The notes: generated from the letters alone by a model not told the origin. A stretch of 38,251 bases of DNA from Dielma fastidiosa (GCF_000313565.1 NZ_HE578929.1:1-38251), one strand, 5' to 3'. Positions 15,583-23,451 are shown, counted from the stretch's first letter. Translations and numbers: made by a program.

Positions 15583-16533
15583 ATGTCAGAAAAATATTTT
15601 CCATTTGACGGGCAATTGGTCGAGGGTAAATCAGATAGAGTTTACTATGCAAGTGATTTTGCGAACTATTTTAAACCATTTTTCCGCAATGGCATATTTG
15701 CAAGTCAAGGCGATGGATTGATGGTGCTATCTCTTGACGACAATATGTTTATATCCTTAATGGACGGTCGTTCAATCATTGAGGGACACGGCTATCAGAA
15801 TGACAACAAAGACGGTGTTAAGAAAATGCGTATCGCTAACTCTGATATAGCGCAAGATCGTATTGATATAGTGGTAAATCGTTTAAATAAGGTTGACCGT
15901 ATGATTACAACGATAGTCGTTAAAGGAGAGCTGTCAGATGCACCGGTGCCGCCGGAAATCGTGCGGAATGATGATTACTATGACTTAAAACTCGCCGAGG
16001 TATACGTGCGCAGTGGTGTAGATAAGATACAGCAAGCAGACATCACCGATTTTAGAGGTGATGAAGATGCTTGCGGATGGGTAACGGGTTTGATTGACAG
16101 CATTAATTCAACGGCATTTTTTAAGCAGTATCAGGTAGCTTACAATGCGTTTGTCAAAGAGACTTACGATAAGGCTGAGGATCTGTTTGACTTGATACGT
16201 AACCTTTTGGACAAGGATCAAGCTAGTTATCTAGCTATGCAAATAGCCGAACTAAAAGCATATCCAAAGGTAGAACCATACGTATTAAAAGCCGATCAAT
16301 GGCAAGAGACTGCGGACGGTTTGATTTATACCATTATGGATAGTCGGTATACATATCTTGGCTCATATTGGGAGCTAATTGCTGAGCCGGATATGGATAA
16401 GAATGAGCAAAAATTGCTTACCAATGCAAGGATAACGTCGATTGATGATAAGCAAGACGGCAAGCTGATTATCCATGCGGTAGGCGTTAAGCCGACAGAT
16501 GATATACACATCAGCATCAAGATAGAGAGGTGA
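15583..16533 (+). CDS. Baseplate / tail-tip structural protein
   Basis: 316 aa. The N-terminal part (FPFDGQLVEGKSDRVYYASD, FANYFKPFFRNGIF, then a short beta domain with DGRSIIEGHGY) is the pattern of upper-baseplate proteins that start the receptor-binding apparatus in many Firmicutes phages. A helical linker (FVKETYDKAEDLFDLIRNLL) and a C-terminal beta domain follow. It probably anchors the two adhesins encoded next. SD AAAGGAAGGTGATGAA. Confidence 0.7.
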   Translation: MSEKYFPFDGQLVEGKSDRVYYASDFANYFKPFFRNGIFASQGDGLMVLSLDDNMFISLMDGRSIIEGHGYQNDNKDGVKKMRIANSDIAQDRIDIVVNRLNKVDRMITTIVVKGELSDAPVPPEIVRNDDYYDLKLAEVYVRSGVDKIQQADITDFRGDEDACGWVTGLIDSINSTAFFKQYQVAYNAFVKETYDKAEDLFDLIRNLLDKDQASYLAMQIAELKAYPKVEPYVLKADQWQETADGLIYTIMDSRYTYLGSYWELIAEPDMDKNEQKLLTNARITSIDDKQDGKLIIHAVGVKPTDDIHISIKIER

Positions 16534-16538
16534 TAAAG

Positions 16539-17939
16539 ATGTCGGTAAGAGGCAAAGATATATTTGGATTTAATGCTGCAGGTTATCCCGGTGACATCGT
16601 ATTTAGTTATGACGACTTAACAGTCGAACATCCTGAATTTTTAAAATTGGACGGCGGAGTTTATAAAAAAGAGAACTATCCACAAATTGAAAAGTATTTT
16701 AATTTCAATGGCGTAGTACCTTACAACGAAACCGTTGATCTTGCAGAATTTAACGAAACAAAAACAGATCAGGTTGATTGCAGATGGCTTTCAAGTCAAA
16801 ATGGAGACGATATTGCGCTGATTTATTTGTGTGATAAAAAAAAGTCGAGCAACGATCGTATGTATTGTAAGTTGTATTTATCACACGATGGTGGCACAAC
16901 CTTTACAAAAGTCAGTGATTCTTATTTTAGCAGTTGCAATTCTTCATCAAGTTATTCAAAGAAACTTATCAGATTAAAAGACAAGACGTTGTTATTTTAC
17001 AAAAACAGCTATAATAATGATTCTGGTTATATATATTGTTATTGTTTAAAAGATGGTGAGACATCATGGAACCAGACAACAGTATATAACGGCCATGATT
17101 CAAGTACATTGCATATAGTAACTAATGGCAACTACATTTTTGTTTGGATATATGACAAAGCGGGTTCACCATCACAATTTGTTAGATGTGCCGACATTAC
17201 CCAAGCCACTTTATCTTGGGCAACATTAGATGCAGGCTCTATATCTGTAGGAAATTCAGGTTTGTCGAGGATCGCTAACACTGACAAGATCGTTTACGGT
17301 AATGTGATTGGAAGTAGCACAGACAAATTCAGGATTTATAATCCTGATTTAACGTATACAGAATACAGCACAATGCAATCTAGCCTTATAGTTCCAGATG
17401 TGAGCAGTCTTGGCTCGTATAACTCGGCTATGCTGTTTTATCGAAATGGTGAGTACGTGATGCTGCCGGGAGGAACGTCATACGGATATTTTGTAGTTAA
17501 AACGACAGACTTTATCACATGGACAGGATATGTAAGGGAAAATCCCGCTTATGCCGTCGAAAATAGCTCAGAAATTTATTATTACGGTGAAACCGACAAA
17601 CAATTGTTGTTTAAAAAAAATGTTATGAACGAAGATGGCGGCCCGATAGCCGCACGAAACAAAGAAAATTTTACCATCGAAGGAAATGGCGACGTTTTTA
17701 CAACCGGATTAAGTGGATATTCGTACACGGGTATATCCGATACATTAAAAAGAGACGAAGGAGGTTATTATATCGTCAGTGCAATCTATCAATACAATGA
17801 AGCTACAACAAGTAAATGTATAGTGCAAAAAAAGTATTTGAGAGAAGTAAACGAATGGTTTAAACTGCCATTGGCAAAAACTATATCCGCAACCTTTAGT
17901 GCATCATCAAATAATTATCCATATGTTAGAACGGAGTAA
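16539..17939 (+). CDS. Tail adhesin 1, beta-propeller-like
   Basis: 466 aa. The N-terminus (GYPGDIVFSYDDLTVEHPEF; FLKLDGGVYKKENYPQIEKY) should be the attachment part. The rest is a run of short beta strands with an Asp-box, SHDGGTTF (about residues 115-122), and a related KTTDFITW (about 324-331), suggesting a sialidase-like beta-propeller that binds surface glycans. Catalytic sialidase residues are not evident. ATG 16539 follows AGAGAGGTGATAAAG. It is followed by a 90-aa partner gene, forming a cassette that is repeated downstream. Confidence 0.7.
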   Translation: MSVRGKDIFGFNAAGYPGDIVFSYDDLTVEHPEFLKLDGGVYKKENYPQIEKYFNFNGVVPYNETVDLAEFNETKTDQVDCRWLSSQNGDDIALIYLCDKKKSSNDRMYCKLYLSHDGGTTFTKVSDSYFSSCNSSSSYSKKLIRLKDKTLLFYKNSYNNDSGYIYCYCLKDGETSWNQTTVYNGHDSSTLHIVTNGNYIFVWIYDKAGSPSQFVRCADITQATLSWATLDAGSISVGNSGLSRIANTDKIVYGNVIGSSTDKFRIYNPDLTYTEYSTMQSSLIVPDVSSLGSYNSAMLFYRNGEYVMLPGGTSYGYFVVKTTDFITWTGYVRENPAYAVENSSEIYYYGETDKQLLFKKNVMNEDGGPIAARNKENFTIEGNGDVFTTGLSGYSYTGISDTLKRDEGGYYIVSAIYQYNEATTSKCIVQKKYLREVNEWFKLPLAKTISATFSASSNNYPYVRTE

Positions 17940-17943
17940 AATT

Positions 17944-18216
17944 ATGATATACGTAACAAAAAGAAATGACATCGCTGTATTTACAGCGTACGAGCCGGAC
18001 ACGCCTTTTTTTACGATTGAGAAACAGCCTGAATGCCCGTATCAAAACGACAGTGAGCATAAGATAATTTGGCACTGTGACATTGACAATCAAAAAGTGT
18101 GGTATGAAGTTGAATACATCGAGCAACCAACACAGCTTGACAGAATGGAGGAAACGCTAATTGAAACAAATCTTGAGGTGCAGTATCTTTCAGCTTTAAA
18201 AGAACTCGGAATTTAA
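17944..18216 (+). CDS. Small adhesin-partner protein 1
   Basis: 90 aa beginning MIYVTKRNDIAVFTAYEPD, with a C-terminal helix ending LEVQYLSALKELGI. The same ending (LNIEYMACLKELGI) closes the partner gene of the second adhesin. It may be a fibre chaperone or a tail accessory protein, as is common just after fibre genes. The ATG is 14 bases after an ACGGAG-type SD. The gene end plus the following AAGAAAGGAG is also conserved at the second copy. Confidence 0.6.
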   Translation: MIYVTKRNDIAVFTAYEPDTPFFTIEKQPECPYQNDSEHKIIWHCDIDNQKVWYEVEYIEQPTQLDRMEETLIETNLEVQYLSALKELGI

Positions 18217-18237
18217 GAAAGGAGAAAATATCACAGT

Positions 18238-19807
18238 ATGATTAAAAATAGTTTAAATATTGCGGGGGGGGGGTATATCTGCTAATAATTTAGTTAGTGA
18301 TTTTATATCCCCGTGGTATCTGCTTGCACAGGCCGGCAATCTGCGACCATTTAAGGATTTAGAAAATGAAAATGTAGTTGAACCTTATCACAGCGGTTTA
18401 TATACCTATGCTTATACAAAAAATTATCTTGTGTTTTTACAGCAAGGTAATGACGATTCTTACATTTACATCGAAATATACAAATTAGATACGTGGGAAA
18501 CTGTTTTAAAAAGAAAAATGATGTCAGAGTATTCGAATAAATCAGTTTTAGGAGGAAATTATGTTGCTTTAAACATGACGTATAATGATGATGTTTATTT
18601 GATTTCCAACGATTTTTCATCCATTTTAAATATAAGGATCGATGAAACGCAAGATAGTAAATATGTCTTTAATCTGATTGCACTGCCAAGAAAAATGACT
18701 GATTATGTATCTGTATGCACACTCGGTAATACTGCGTACATGTTTGGTTTTCGTACAGATAGCGGTACATCGTCAAGCGCCAACACTACATACACAAGCA
18801 TTATTAAATTTGATGCATCAACAAAAGCTGTTACTGTATTAGGCATAAGTACCGCGGACATGGGATTTAATGTAGGCGGTCAAAACTCCAGTAACACGCA
18901 ATCATCAGCAGGGGTTTATGGCTGTTTCCCTTACGGTGATAATGAGATTATGATATTTGGTAAACATGCTGATGCTGATTTAAAATCAGTGAGGATGGTC
19001 TTGTACAATGCATTAACTGGAGTGTATACAAATGTCACAGATGATCCTGAATTTGCATATCTAAAAAAATTAAGTATTTTTAGTACCTTGTTCAGCAATT
19101 CTGCAAGTCAAATAAAGAGTGCAAGAAAAAGTGTAGCCTCTGACGGTTTAGTTAAATACGAAACCACTAACGCTATATATGTGCCAACAGGGGGTGGCAG
19201 TTCAAGTAATCCTAGATGGTATTTAGATACAAGCAATTCGGCGTATATCTATTTAAGGGAAAACATCGTTATTGATACAAAAGAAAAGAAGTTGTACAGC
19301 ACATGGGTTCCGAGACTTACATCAGCATCTATATATAAGAGCGGTTCTTACAGCAGTCCAAGAGATGGGATGTCTTATAGTTGGATAGGTGTAAACGACA
19401 CATTTCAACAAGTGCCATCAGGAGCAAGCATCAATGCAATCGATATTTCAAGATCGCTTGTTTATAACATGGACCGCAAATCAATTAAGGCGTTTTCGAT
19501 GGATACAACAGATAGCAAGCTCAGGGCTGTTGGTGCGATGATGATAGATTTTGTAGCAGTAGTTAAAAAGGGTGTTCAGGTTAAACCGTTTTCAGAGATA
19601 CCGTCACCGATGCAAGTGAGGTTTGTTAGACCTTCTAACTTATCTATTATTGATTACGAGTCGGACGCAGAAGGCTATTATGATGTGCAGGAAGAATGTT
19701 ATATGTACATGGCAATCGAAAATGATCGCGTACCAAAGGTATCCTCAATGCCGCTTGACGGCTATCCGTACATCAATGAACAGCCATTTAAGATTTTGGT
19801 AAGGTAG
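18238..19807 (+). CDS. Tail adhesin 2, out of frame at a G10 tract
   Basis: ATG 18238 is preceded by AAAGGAG (18218-18224). It reads MIKNSLNIAGGGYIC and stops at TAA 18283-18285, because ten Gs (18264-18273) put it out of frame with a long ORF. With nine Gs the product would be MIKNSLNIAGGGISANNLVS onward, 522 aa. As sequenced, the ORF can start only at TTG 18260, which has no SD. The body is beta-strand rich, with repeats of aromatic/Asn residues and no membrane segment, like a fibre or propeller. A phase-variable receptor-binding protein is the attractive reading; a homopolymer sequencing error is the main alternative. Confidence 0.65.
18264..18273 (+). repeat. G10 homopolymer in the adhesin 5' coding region
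   Basis: Ten Gs lie nine codons after the start of adhesin 2 in DNA that is otherwise AT-rich. G-tracts of this length slip during replication, and 9 or 12 Gs would be in frame while 10 or 11 would not. Context is GCG(G-run)TATATC. Confidence 0.85.
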
Positions 19808-19818
19808 GAGGTACAGAC

Positions 19819-20193
19819 ATGATTAACAGATTAGATGGTTACGATGTTACGATGGCAGAACTGCAAGAATATCTTGCTGTATTGACAGTGCCGGTGTTTG
19901 ATGTAGAGGTCAAAAAACAGAATGATTTATTTGAAGTGTACTGCAATGGTACACTTTTATATTACTCAGAAATTGTAATCAAAGTTGATGAAGAGAAAGA
20001 ACGTCTTGAAGATTGTTGGCAGCTGGAACAGGCACAGAAGCACTTTGCGGATAAAAAGATTATGCCGGCGCCTGAGCCAGAACCACTGCCGGAATTAACT
20101 GATAGGGAATTAATGCAGCAGATATTAGACATACAAATCGAACAAGCTCTGAACATAGAATATATGGCTTGTTTGAAAGAATTAGGAATTTAA
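19819..20193 (+). CDS. Small adhesin-partner protein 2
   Basis: 124 aa, with an N-terminal beta part (MINRLDGYDVTMAELQEYLA), a Pro/Glu linker (PAPEPEPLPELTDRELMQQI) and a C-terminal helix ending LNIEYMACLKELGI, which matches partner protein 1. The N-terminal halves of the two partners are unrelated in appearance, so only the C-terminus is shared. SD is TAGGAGGTACAGAC. Probably a tail accessory or chaperone for adhesin 2; function inferred from position. Confidence 0.6.
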   Translation: MINRLDGYDVTMAELQEYLAVLTVPVFDVEVKKQNDLFEVYCNGTLLYYSEIVIKVDEEKERLEDCWQLEQAQKHFADKKIMPAPEPEPLPELTDRELMQQILDIQIEQALNIEYMACLKELGI

Positions 20194-20209
20194 AGAAAGG
20201 AGTTTTACA

Positions 20210-20374
20210 ATGACAACTTATGAAATGCTTGAAAAGCATATCAACAGCAAAAAAAGAGATGGTGTTTTTAATGATTTATTGAAAGAAACACTTAAATTTA
20301 AACTTGATGTATATATGCTGGCGAATCGCATCAGTGAAAGTCAGTATAATGCATTAATAAAACTAATGGAGTAA
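20210..20374 (+). CDS. XkdX-like small phage protein, 54 aa
   Basis: The ORF reads MTTYEMLEKHINSKKRDG, continues helical, and ends RISESQYNALIKLME. AAAGGAGTTTTACA precedes the ATG. The pattern of a short helix and a final RIS-x2-QY-x2-L is seen in small XkdX-like proteins found between the tail genes and the holin in many Firmicutes phages. Function unknown. Too short for most automatic gene calls but well supported by its SD and by filling the gap exactly. Confidence 0.65.
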   Translation: MTTYEMLEKHINSKKRDGVFNDLLKETLKFKLDVYMLANRISESQYNALIKLME

Positions 20375-20378
20375 CATA

Positions 20379-20648
20379 ATGTTTGGTTACGAATTAGTTA
20401 AAAAGAAAAAGAAACGTGATCCAATCCGCTTTTCTAAAAAGATTATGTATATCAGTTTTAGTTTTTTGACGCTGTATGTTATGGCGTCTTTTTTGTTGGC
20501 ATACCGATCCATGACAACACTGGACAGTCAATTGACGATCTGTGTGTTCGCGTTCTGGGGGACTGAATGCTTCAGCAATGCTTGGATCAAAGTATCTGAA
20601 ATAAAACATCTGAAGGAGGAAAAGAAAGATGAACTATCTAATGAATAA
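20379..20648 (+). CDS. Two-helix membrane protein of the lysis cassette
   Basis: 89 aa with a Lys-rich N-terminus (VKKKKKRDPIRFSKKIMYIS), a hydrophobic segment at about 24-44, a second at about 50-68 (QLTICVFAFWGTECFSNAWI), and a charged C-terminus. Two adjacent membrane spans with a basic start fit a holin-like or holin-regulating protein. It overlaps the next (LLH-type holin) gene by 20 bp. Family not certain. Confidence 0.65.
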   Translation: MFGYELVKKKKKRDPIRFSKKIMYISFSFLTLYVMASFLLAYRSMTTLDSQLTICVFAFWGTECFSNAWIKVSEIKHLKEEKKDELSNE

Positions 20649-20970
20649 CTGGTTTATGATTGTGGCACTCTTGACAGTGCTTTTTGTTTGCTTTCTAGCT
20701 GTCAAAAAGTGGCTTAATAAGCCGACAACTGAACAGATAGCTAATATTAAAGAGTGGCTTCTATTGGCGGTCACAGAGGCGGAAAAACAGCTAGGAGGCG
20801 GCACAGGACAGCTTAAATTAAGGTTTGTTTATGACTGGGCGGTTGAACGGTTCTCATGGGTCGCATTAATTCCGTTTGATACATTTGCATCTTGGGTGGA
20901 TGAAGCACTGAACGAAATGAAAAAGCAGCTTGCAGCAAATGAAGCAGTGAAAGCCTACATTGAGGAATAA
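20629..20970 (+). CDS. Phage holin, LLH-like
   Basis: 113 aa with one N-terminal membrane helix (WFMIVALLTVLFVCFLAVKK) followed by an amphipathic region (IKEWLLLAVTEAEKQLGGGT) and FVYDWAVERFSWVALIPFD, the pattern of the LLH-type holin family. Holins form the membrane lesion that releases endolysin. SD is GAAGGAGGAAAAGAAAG. It lies two genes before the endolysin. Confidence 0.78.
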   Translation: MNYLMNNWFMIVALLTVLFVCFLAVKKWLNKPTTEQIANIKEWLLLAVTEAEKQLGGGTGQLKLRFVYDWAVERFSWVALIPFDTFASWVDEALNEMKKQLAANEAVKAYIEE

Positions 20971-20972
20971 CA

Positions 20973-21389
20973 ATGGAATGGATCAAGCAGAACATCCTGC
21001 TGCTCATCGCTATTATTAGCGTCTGTGTTGAGATAACACCTATAAAAGTAAATCCTATATCTCATTTATTAAAATGGGCAGGTAAGCTGATGAACGAGGG
21101 TATCAACAAAAGAATCGATGATATAGAAAAAGAACTTGCTACCATGCGACAAGAAAATTATGAAAAGGACGTCCGTGATATGCGTGGTGAGATATTGGAT
21201 TTTGCTAATTCTTGCCATAATAAACGCAAGCACACAAAAGATGAATTTATCCATATCATTGAGCAAATAACCCGTTATGAAGAACTCATCGAGGAACATG
21301 ATATTGCTAATGGAGTGATAGAGGTACAAGCAAAATATATCAAAGATTTATATAAAGAGTGTCTGCGCGAAGGCACTCTTTTAAGTTAG
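20973..21389 (+). CDS. Membrane-anchored coiled-coil protein of the lysis cassette
   Basis: 138 aa. One N-terminal membrane helix (IKQNILLLIAIISVCVEITP) is followed by a long charged coiled coil (NKRIDDIEKELATMRQENYE). Proteins of this shape lie between holin and endolysin in many gut Firmicutes phages and may be a second holin component or a spanin-like helper; the role is not known. ATG follows GAGGAATAAC, three bases after the holin stop. Confidence 0.65.
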   Translation: MEWIKQNILLLIAIISVCVEITPIKVNPISHLLKWAGKLMNEGINKRIDDIEKELATMRQENYEKDVRDMRGEILDFANSCHNKRKHTKDEFIHIIEQITRYEELIEEHDIANGVIEVQAKYIKDLYKECLREGTLLS

Positions 21390-21397
21390 GAGGAAAA

Positions 21398-22120
21398 ATG
21401 AAAAAATCTAAAGAATTAGTAGAATATGTAAAGAAGAAAGCTGCTGAACCTAAGACTATCTATGTCTTGGGTTCTTTCGGTCAGATTTTGACGACAGCAT
21501 TTTTAAATCAAAAATGCCGGCAGCTTGCGTGGAATGAACAGAATAGAAATATCCTTCAGCAATACGTCGATCAGGGCTATCAAGCTTTTGACTGCTGCGG
21601 ACTTATCAAGGCTTTTTTATGGGATGATAACCCCGCTAATTATAAAGTTGCCGAAGATGAAAACGAAGCAACCATGCTTGCAAGAGCAAAAATAAAGGGC
21701 AAGATTGCATCTTTACCGGAACGACCGGGAATCCTTGTTTTTATGCCTGGGCATGTCGGCGTATACATTGGCAATGGTGAAGTCGTAGAATGTACACCAT
21801 CCGAATCACTCGGAGGATGGGGAGTGCTTACCACCAAGCTAAAGGGCAGAGGCTGGACTGTTTGGGCCGAGTATGCTCGAATCAGTTATGACACACCATC
21901 AGGATGGCAGCAAGTTGACGGATGCTGGTTTTACTTTTTTGAAGGTCATATGATTAAAGGATGGAAGTGGTTACCTATATCAAATGGATCTGATACATGG
22001 GGGTGGTTCTATTTCAACCCTGCAAACGGCATCATGCAGGCGAATAAATGGGTTAAATTTACGGACGGAAAAACTTATGAATTAGGTAAAAACGGTAAAT
22101 GGACTGGTAATGCAAAATAA
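21398..22120 (+). CDS. Endolysin, CHAP/NlpC-type with C-terminal wall-binding repeats
   Basis: 240 aa. The N-terminal ~165 residues form a cysteine peptidase/amidase: nucleophile C66 in FDCCGLIKAF and His119 in MPGHVGVYIGNGE, with an acidic third member likely just after. The C-terminal ~70 residues are choline-binding-like aromatic repeats (GWQQVDGCWFYF, GWKWLP, WGWFYFNPANGIM, KWVKF). It cuts peptidoglycan peptide bonds at lysis once the holin opens the membrane. ATG 21398 follows TTAGGAGGAAAA. No signal peptide. Ends before a strong bidirectional terminator that closes the late operon. Confidence 0.88.
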   Translation: MKKSKELVEYVKKKAAEPKTIYVLGSFGQILTTAFLNQKCRQLAWNEQNRNILQQYVDQGYQAFDCCGLIKAFLWDDNPANYKVAEDENEATMLARAKIKGKIASLPERPGILVFMPGHVGVYIGNGEVVECTPSESLGGWGVLTTKLKGRGWTVWAEYARISYDTPSGWQQVDGCWFYFFEGHMIKGWKWLPISNGSDTWGWFYFNPANGIMQANKWVKFTDGKTYELGKNGKWTGNAK

Positions 22121-22126
22121 AAATAA

Positions 22127-22160
22127 CGCTCACTCTCAATTAAGAGGGTGAGCGCTTTTT
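22127..22160. terminator. Terminator closing the late operon
   Basis: CGCTCACTCTC (22127-22137) pairs with GAGGGTGAGCG (22144-22154), one G-T pair, followed by TTTTT. It also ends the minus-strand regulator gene, whose stop lies at 22159-22161. Confidence 0.88.
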
Positions 22161-22389
22161 ATTTGTTTTCAGGCGGTATGTATTCAAGTAAATCTGTAAT
22201 ATCACAGTCAAGCGCAGTGCATAAACGACCCAAAATATCAAAATCAACTCTTACAATCTTGTTATCGCAATAATGATTTAGTTGCGTTCTTTGCAACTCA
22301 GCTTTAAATGATAATTTTGATTTACTGATACCTTTTTCTTTCATCACTTCGTTTAGTCGCATTCTTACTTTGCCGAATTCTTCTGACAT
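22159..22389 (-). CDS. XRE-family regulator (HTH_26 type)
   Basis: 76 aa single-domain helix-turn-helix: NEVMKEKGISKSKLSFKAEL, then QRTQLNHYCDNKIVRVDFDI, LGRLCTALDCDITDLLEYI. The LL-E-Y ending is typical of this short XRE class. ATG 22389 follows AGGAGATGAAAAT on the minus strand. It faces away from a second regulator at 22511 that is clearly its paralogue, with a promoter region and inverted repeat between. Probably a lysogenic-state or accessory regulator rather than the main CI. Confidence 0.82.
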   Translation of the reverse strand: MSEEFGKVRMRLNEVMKEKGISKSKLSFKAELQRTQLNHYCDNKIVRVDFDILGRLCTALDCDITDLLEYIPPENK

Positions 22390-22402
22390 ATTTTCATCTC
22401 CT

Positions 22403-22432
22403 ATACAATATATGTGCAAATCTGTATTGTAT
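22403..22432. promoter_or_regulatory. Operator candidate between divergent regulators
   Basis: A perfect 8-bp inverted repeat, ATACAATA (22403-22410) and TATTGTAT (22425-22432), lies in the 121-bp divergent promoter region. The half-site recurs partly as TGTATAGTA near 22476-22484, so both regulators may read related sites. Confidence 0.5.
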
Positions 22433-22510
22433 ATTCATTTTAAGATTGATATGATATAAATATAAGCTGTAAATTTGTATAGTAAATTCATATCTAAAGA
22501 GGTAATTATC

Positions 22511-22729
22511 ATGAGAAAAGGTAAAATAAAGATACATTTAGAAGAATTAATTAAGAATTCAGGGTTAAGTAAGACTAAATTCAGCTACCGGGCAGATATG
22601 CAAATGTCACAGGTTAATGCTTACTGTAATAACACTATTAAACGCTTAGATGTTGATGTATTGGCAAGGATATGTGATACATTGGGCTGCAGCATAGCGG
22701 ATCTGTTGGAATATACAAGAATAAAATAA
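22511..22729 (+). CDS. XRE-family regulator, paralogue of the divergent gene
   Basis: 72 aa, with LEELIKNSGLSKTKFSYRAD, MQMSQVNAYCNNTIKRLDVD and LARICDTLGCSIADLLEYT. It aligns without gaps to the minus-strand protein at roughly 40-45 percent identity by eye. ATG 22511 is preceded by AAAGAGGTAATTATC; the frame is open upstream but without a better SD. The pair could form a small bistable switch. Confidence 0.8.
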   Translation: MRKGKIKIHLEELIKNSGLSKTKFSYRADMQMSQVNAYCNNTIKRLDVDVLARICDTLGCSIADLLEYTRIK

Positions 22730-22763
22730 GAGCCCCAAAAGAGGACTCCTGAAGCTTTTAAAA

Positions 22764-22958
22764 TCAATTTGGTGAAATAGGTCTGCGTTTCAATGCCTCA
22801 ATGATGCGGTCACACGCACCTGAACCCAAGCGACGATCCTCACCTGCCATGAAAGCATAGTAATTAGATGCGTTAATGCCCATATCTCGCAATAATTCTT
22901 TCATAGTTACATAAGCGGATAGTCTATTGATTTCACAGCGGTATTCATCTTTCGTCAT
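22764..22958 (-). CDS. Small phage protein with putative DNA-binding helices
   Basis: 64 aa: MTKDEYRCEINRLSAYVTMK, then ELLRDMGINASNYYAFMAGE and a basic end DRIIEALKRRPISPN. The central part resembles a helix-turn-helix of the short phage type (MGINASNYYAFM). The start follows AAAGTGAGGTGAAACA on the minus strand. Downstream of two small hydrophobic proteins in the same direction, perhaps one operon. Function uncertain. Confidence 0.65.
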   Translation of the reverse strand: MTKDEYRCEINRLSAYVTMKELLRDMGINASNYYAFMAGEDRRLGSGACDRIIEALKRRPISPN

Positions 22959-22962
22959 TGTT

Positions 22963-23118
22963 TCACCTCACTTTGTATAGTGTTATAACATTGATAATAA
23001 TAGCAGCTAGAGCAATCATACTAGCAGCAATACCTAATAATGACGACTTATCAGCTGAACCGAGTATAAAGATACAGATGATAGTTGTGGTGATAATGAT
23101 TGTTTTGTTAGTGTTCAT
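22963..23118 (-). CDS. 51-aa hydrophobic membrane protein
   Basis: Begins MNTNKTIIITTTIICIFILG and continues SADKSSLLGIAASM, IALAAIIINVITLYKVR. Two membrane helices separated by SADKSS, with a basic end, mean an inner-membrane protein. No clear SD precedes the ATG, but a TATATTATA box lies just upstream on the minus strand. The stop is four bases before the next gene's start. It lies downstream of the 37-aa peptide in the same direction. Unknown family. Confidence 0.55.
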   Translation of the reverse strand: MNTNKTIIITTTIICIFILGSADKSSLLGIAASMIALAAIIINVITLYKVR

Positions 23119-23130
23119 AGTTTAGTTTTA

Positions 23131-23272
23131 TGGTATAATATAGATACCCCCAAAAGGGGGAGAGGAATTTTACTTCCTCTTACGCTTTTTGCGTTTGGGC
23201 TTGTTTGATTTGTAACTCATTATCGCCGTTGCTAAGCAGATTATTGAGGTTACTATATCAAGCAAGCTTTTT
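23131..23272 (+). ncRNA. Candidate antisense RNA (type I antitoxin-like)
   Basis: An extended -10, TGGTATAAT (23131-23139), gives a predicted start near 23146. The RNA would carry hairpins CCCCC-AAAA-GGGGG and AGAGGAA-TTTTAC-TTCCTCT, and end at a terminator: GCTTGTTTGA (23199-23208) pairs with TCAAGCAAGC (23258-23267, one G-T pair), then TTTTT. The transcript of about 125 nt runs opposite almost the whole 37-aa peptide gene. It contains no credible ORF. The -35 box is weak. Confidence 0.45.
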
Positions 23273-23283
23273 ATATTATCCAT
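23170..23283 (-). CDS. 37-aa hydrophobic/basic peptide, type I toxin-like
   Basis: MDNIKSLLDIVTSIICLATA, then IMSYKSNKPKRKKRKRK: one membrane helix and a strongly basic tail, the shape of type I toxins such as TxpA/BsrG-like peptides and other holin-like toxins. GGAAGG lies ten bases before the ATG. A perfect sigma-A promoter drives it, and a convergent RNA unit overlaps the gene. Membrane damage as its action is inference from this architecture. It may also simply be a small membrane peptide translated with the 51-aa protein downstream. Confidence 0.55.
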   Translation of the reverse strand: MDNIKSLLDIVTSIICLATAIMSYKSNKPKRKKRKRK

Positions 23284-23307
23284 TGCCTTTCATCCTTCCT
23301 TGATTAT

Positions 23308-23336
23308 ATTATACACTATATAAGGTGTATTGTCAA
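23308..23336 (-). promoter_or_regulatory. Consensus sigma-A promoter of the 37-aa peptide
   Basis: On the minus strand TTGACA (23336-23331), a 17-bp spacer and TATAAT (23313-23308) match the consensus exactly. Predicted start is near 23301, giving a leader of under 20 nt before the ATG at 23283. Confidence 0.85.
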
Positions 23337-23451
23337 TATAAATTAAGAAATAAATTGATTTTCTTTCATTATATTATATAAAGTAAAAAATTAAAAATGT
23401 ACTTTTATTTACTAAGTATGACAATGTTCGACAAGGCATTATTTTACTAGG

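Noticed and set aside
18260-19807. TTG 18260 as the natural start of adhesin 2
   Set aside because: No SD lies before it, and it sits next to the G-tract. ATG 18238 with AAAGGAG is a better start once the frame is restored.
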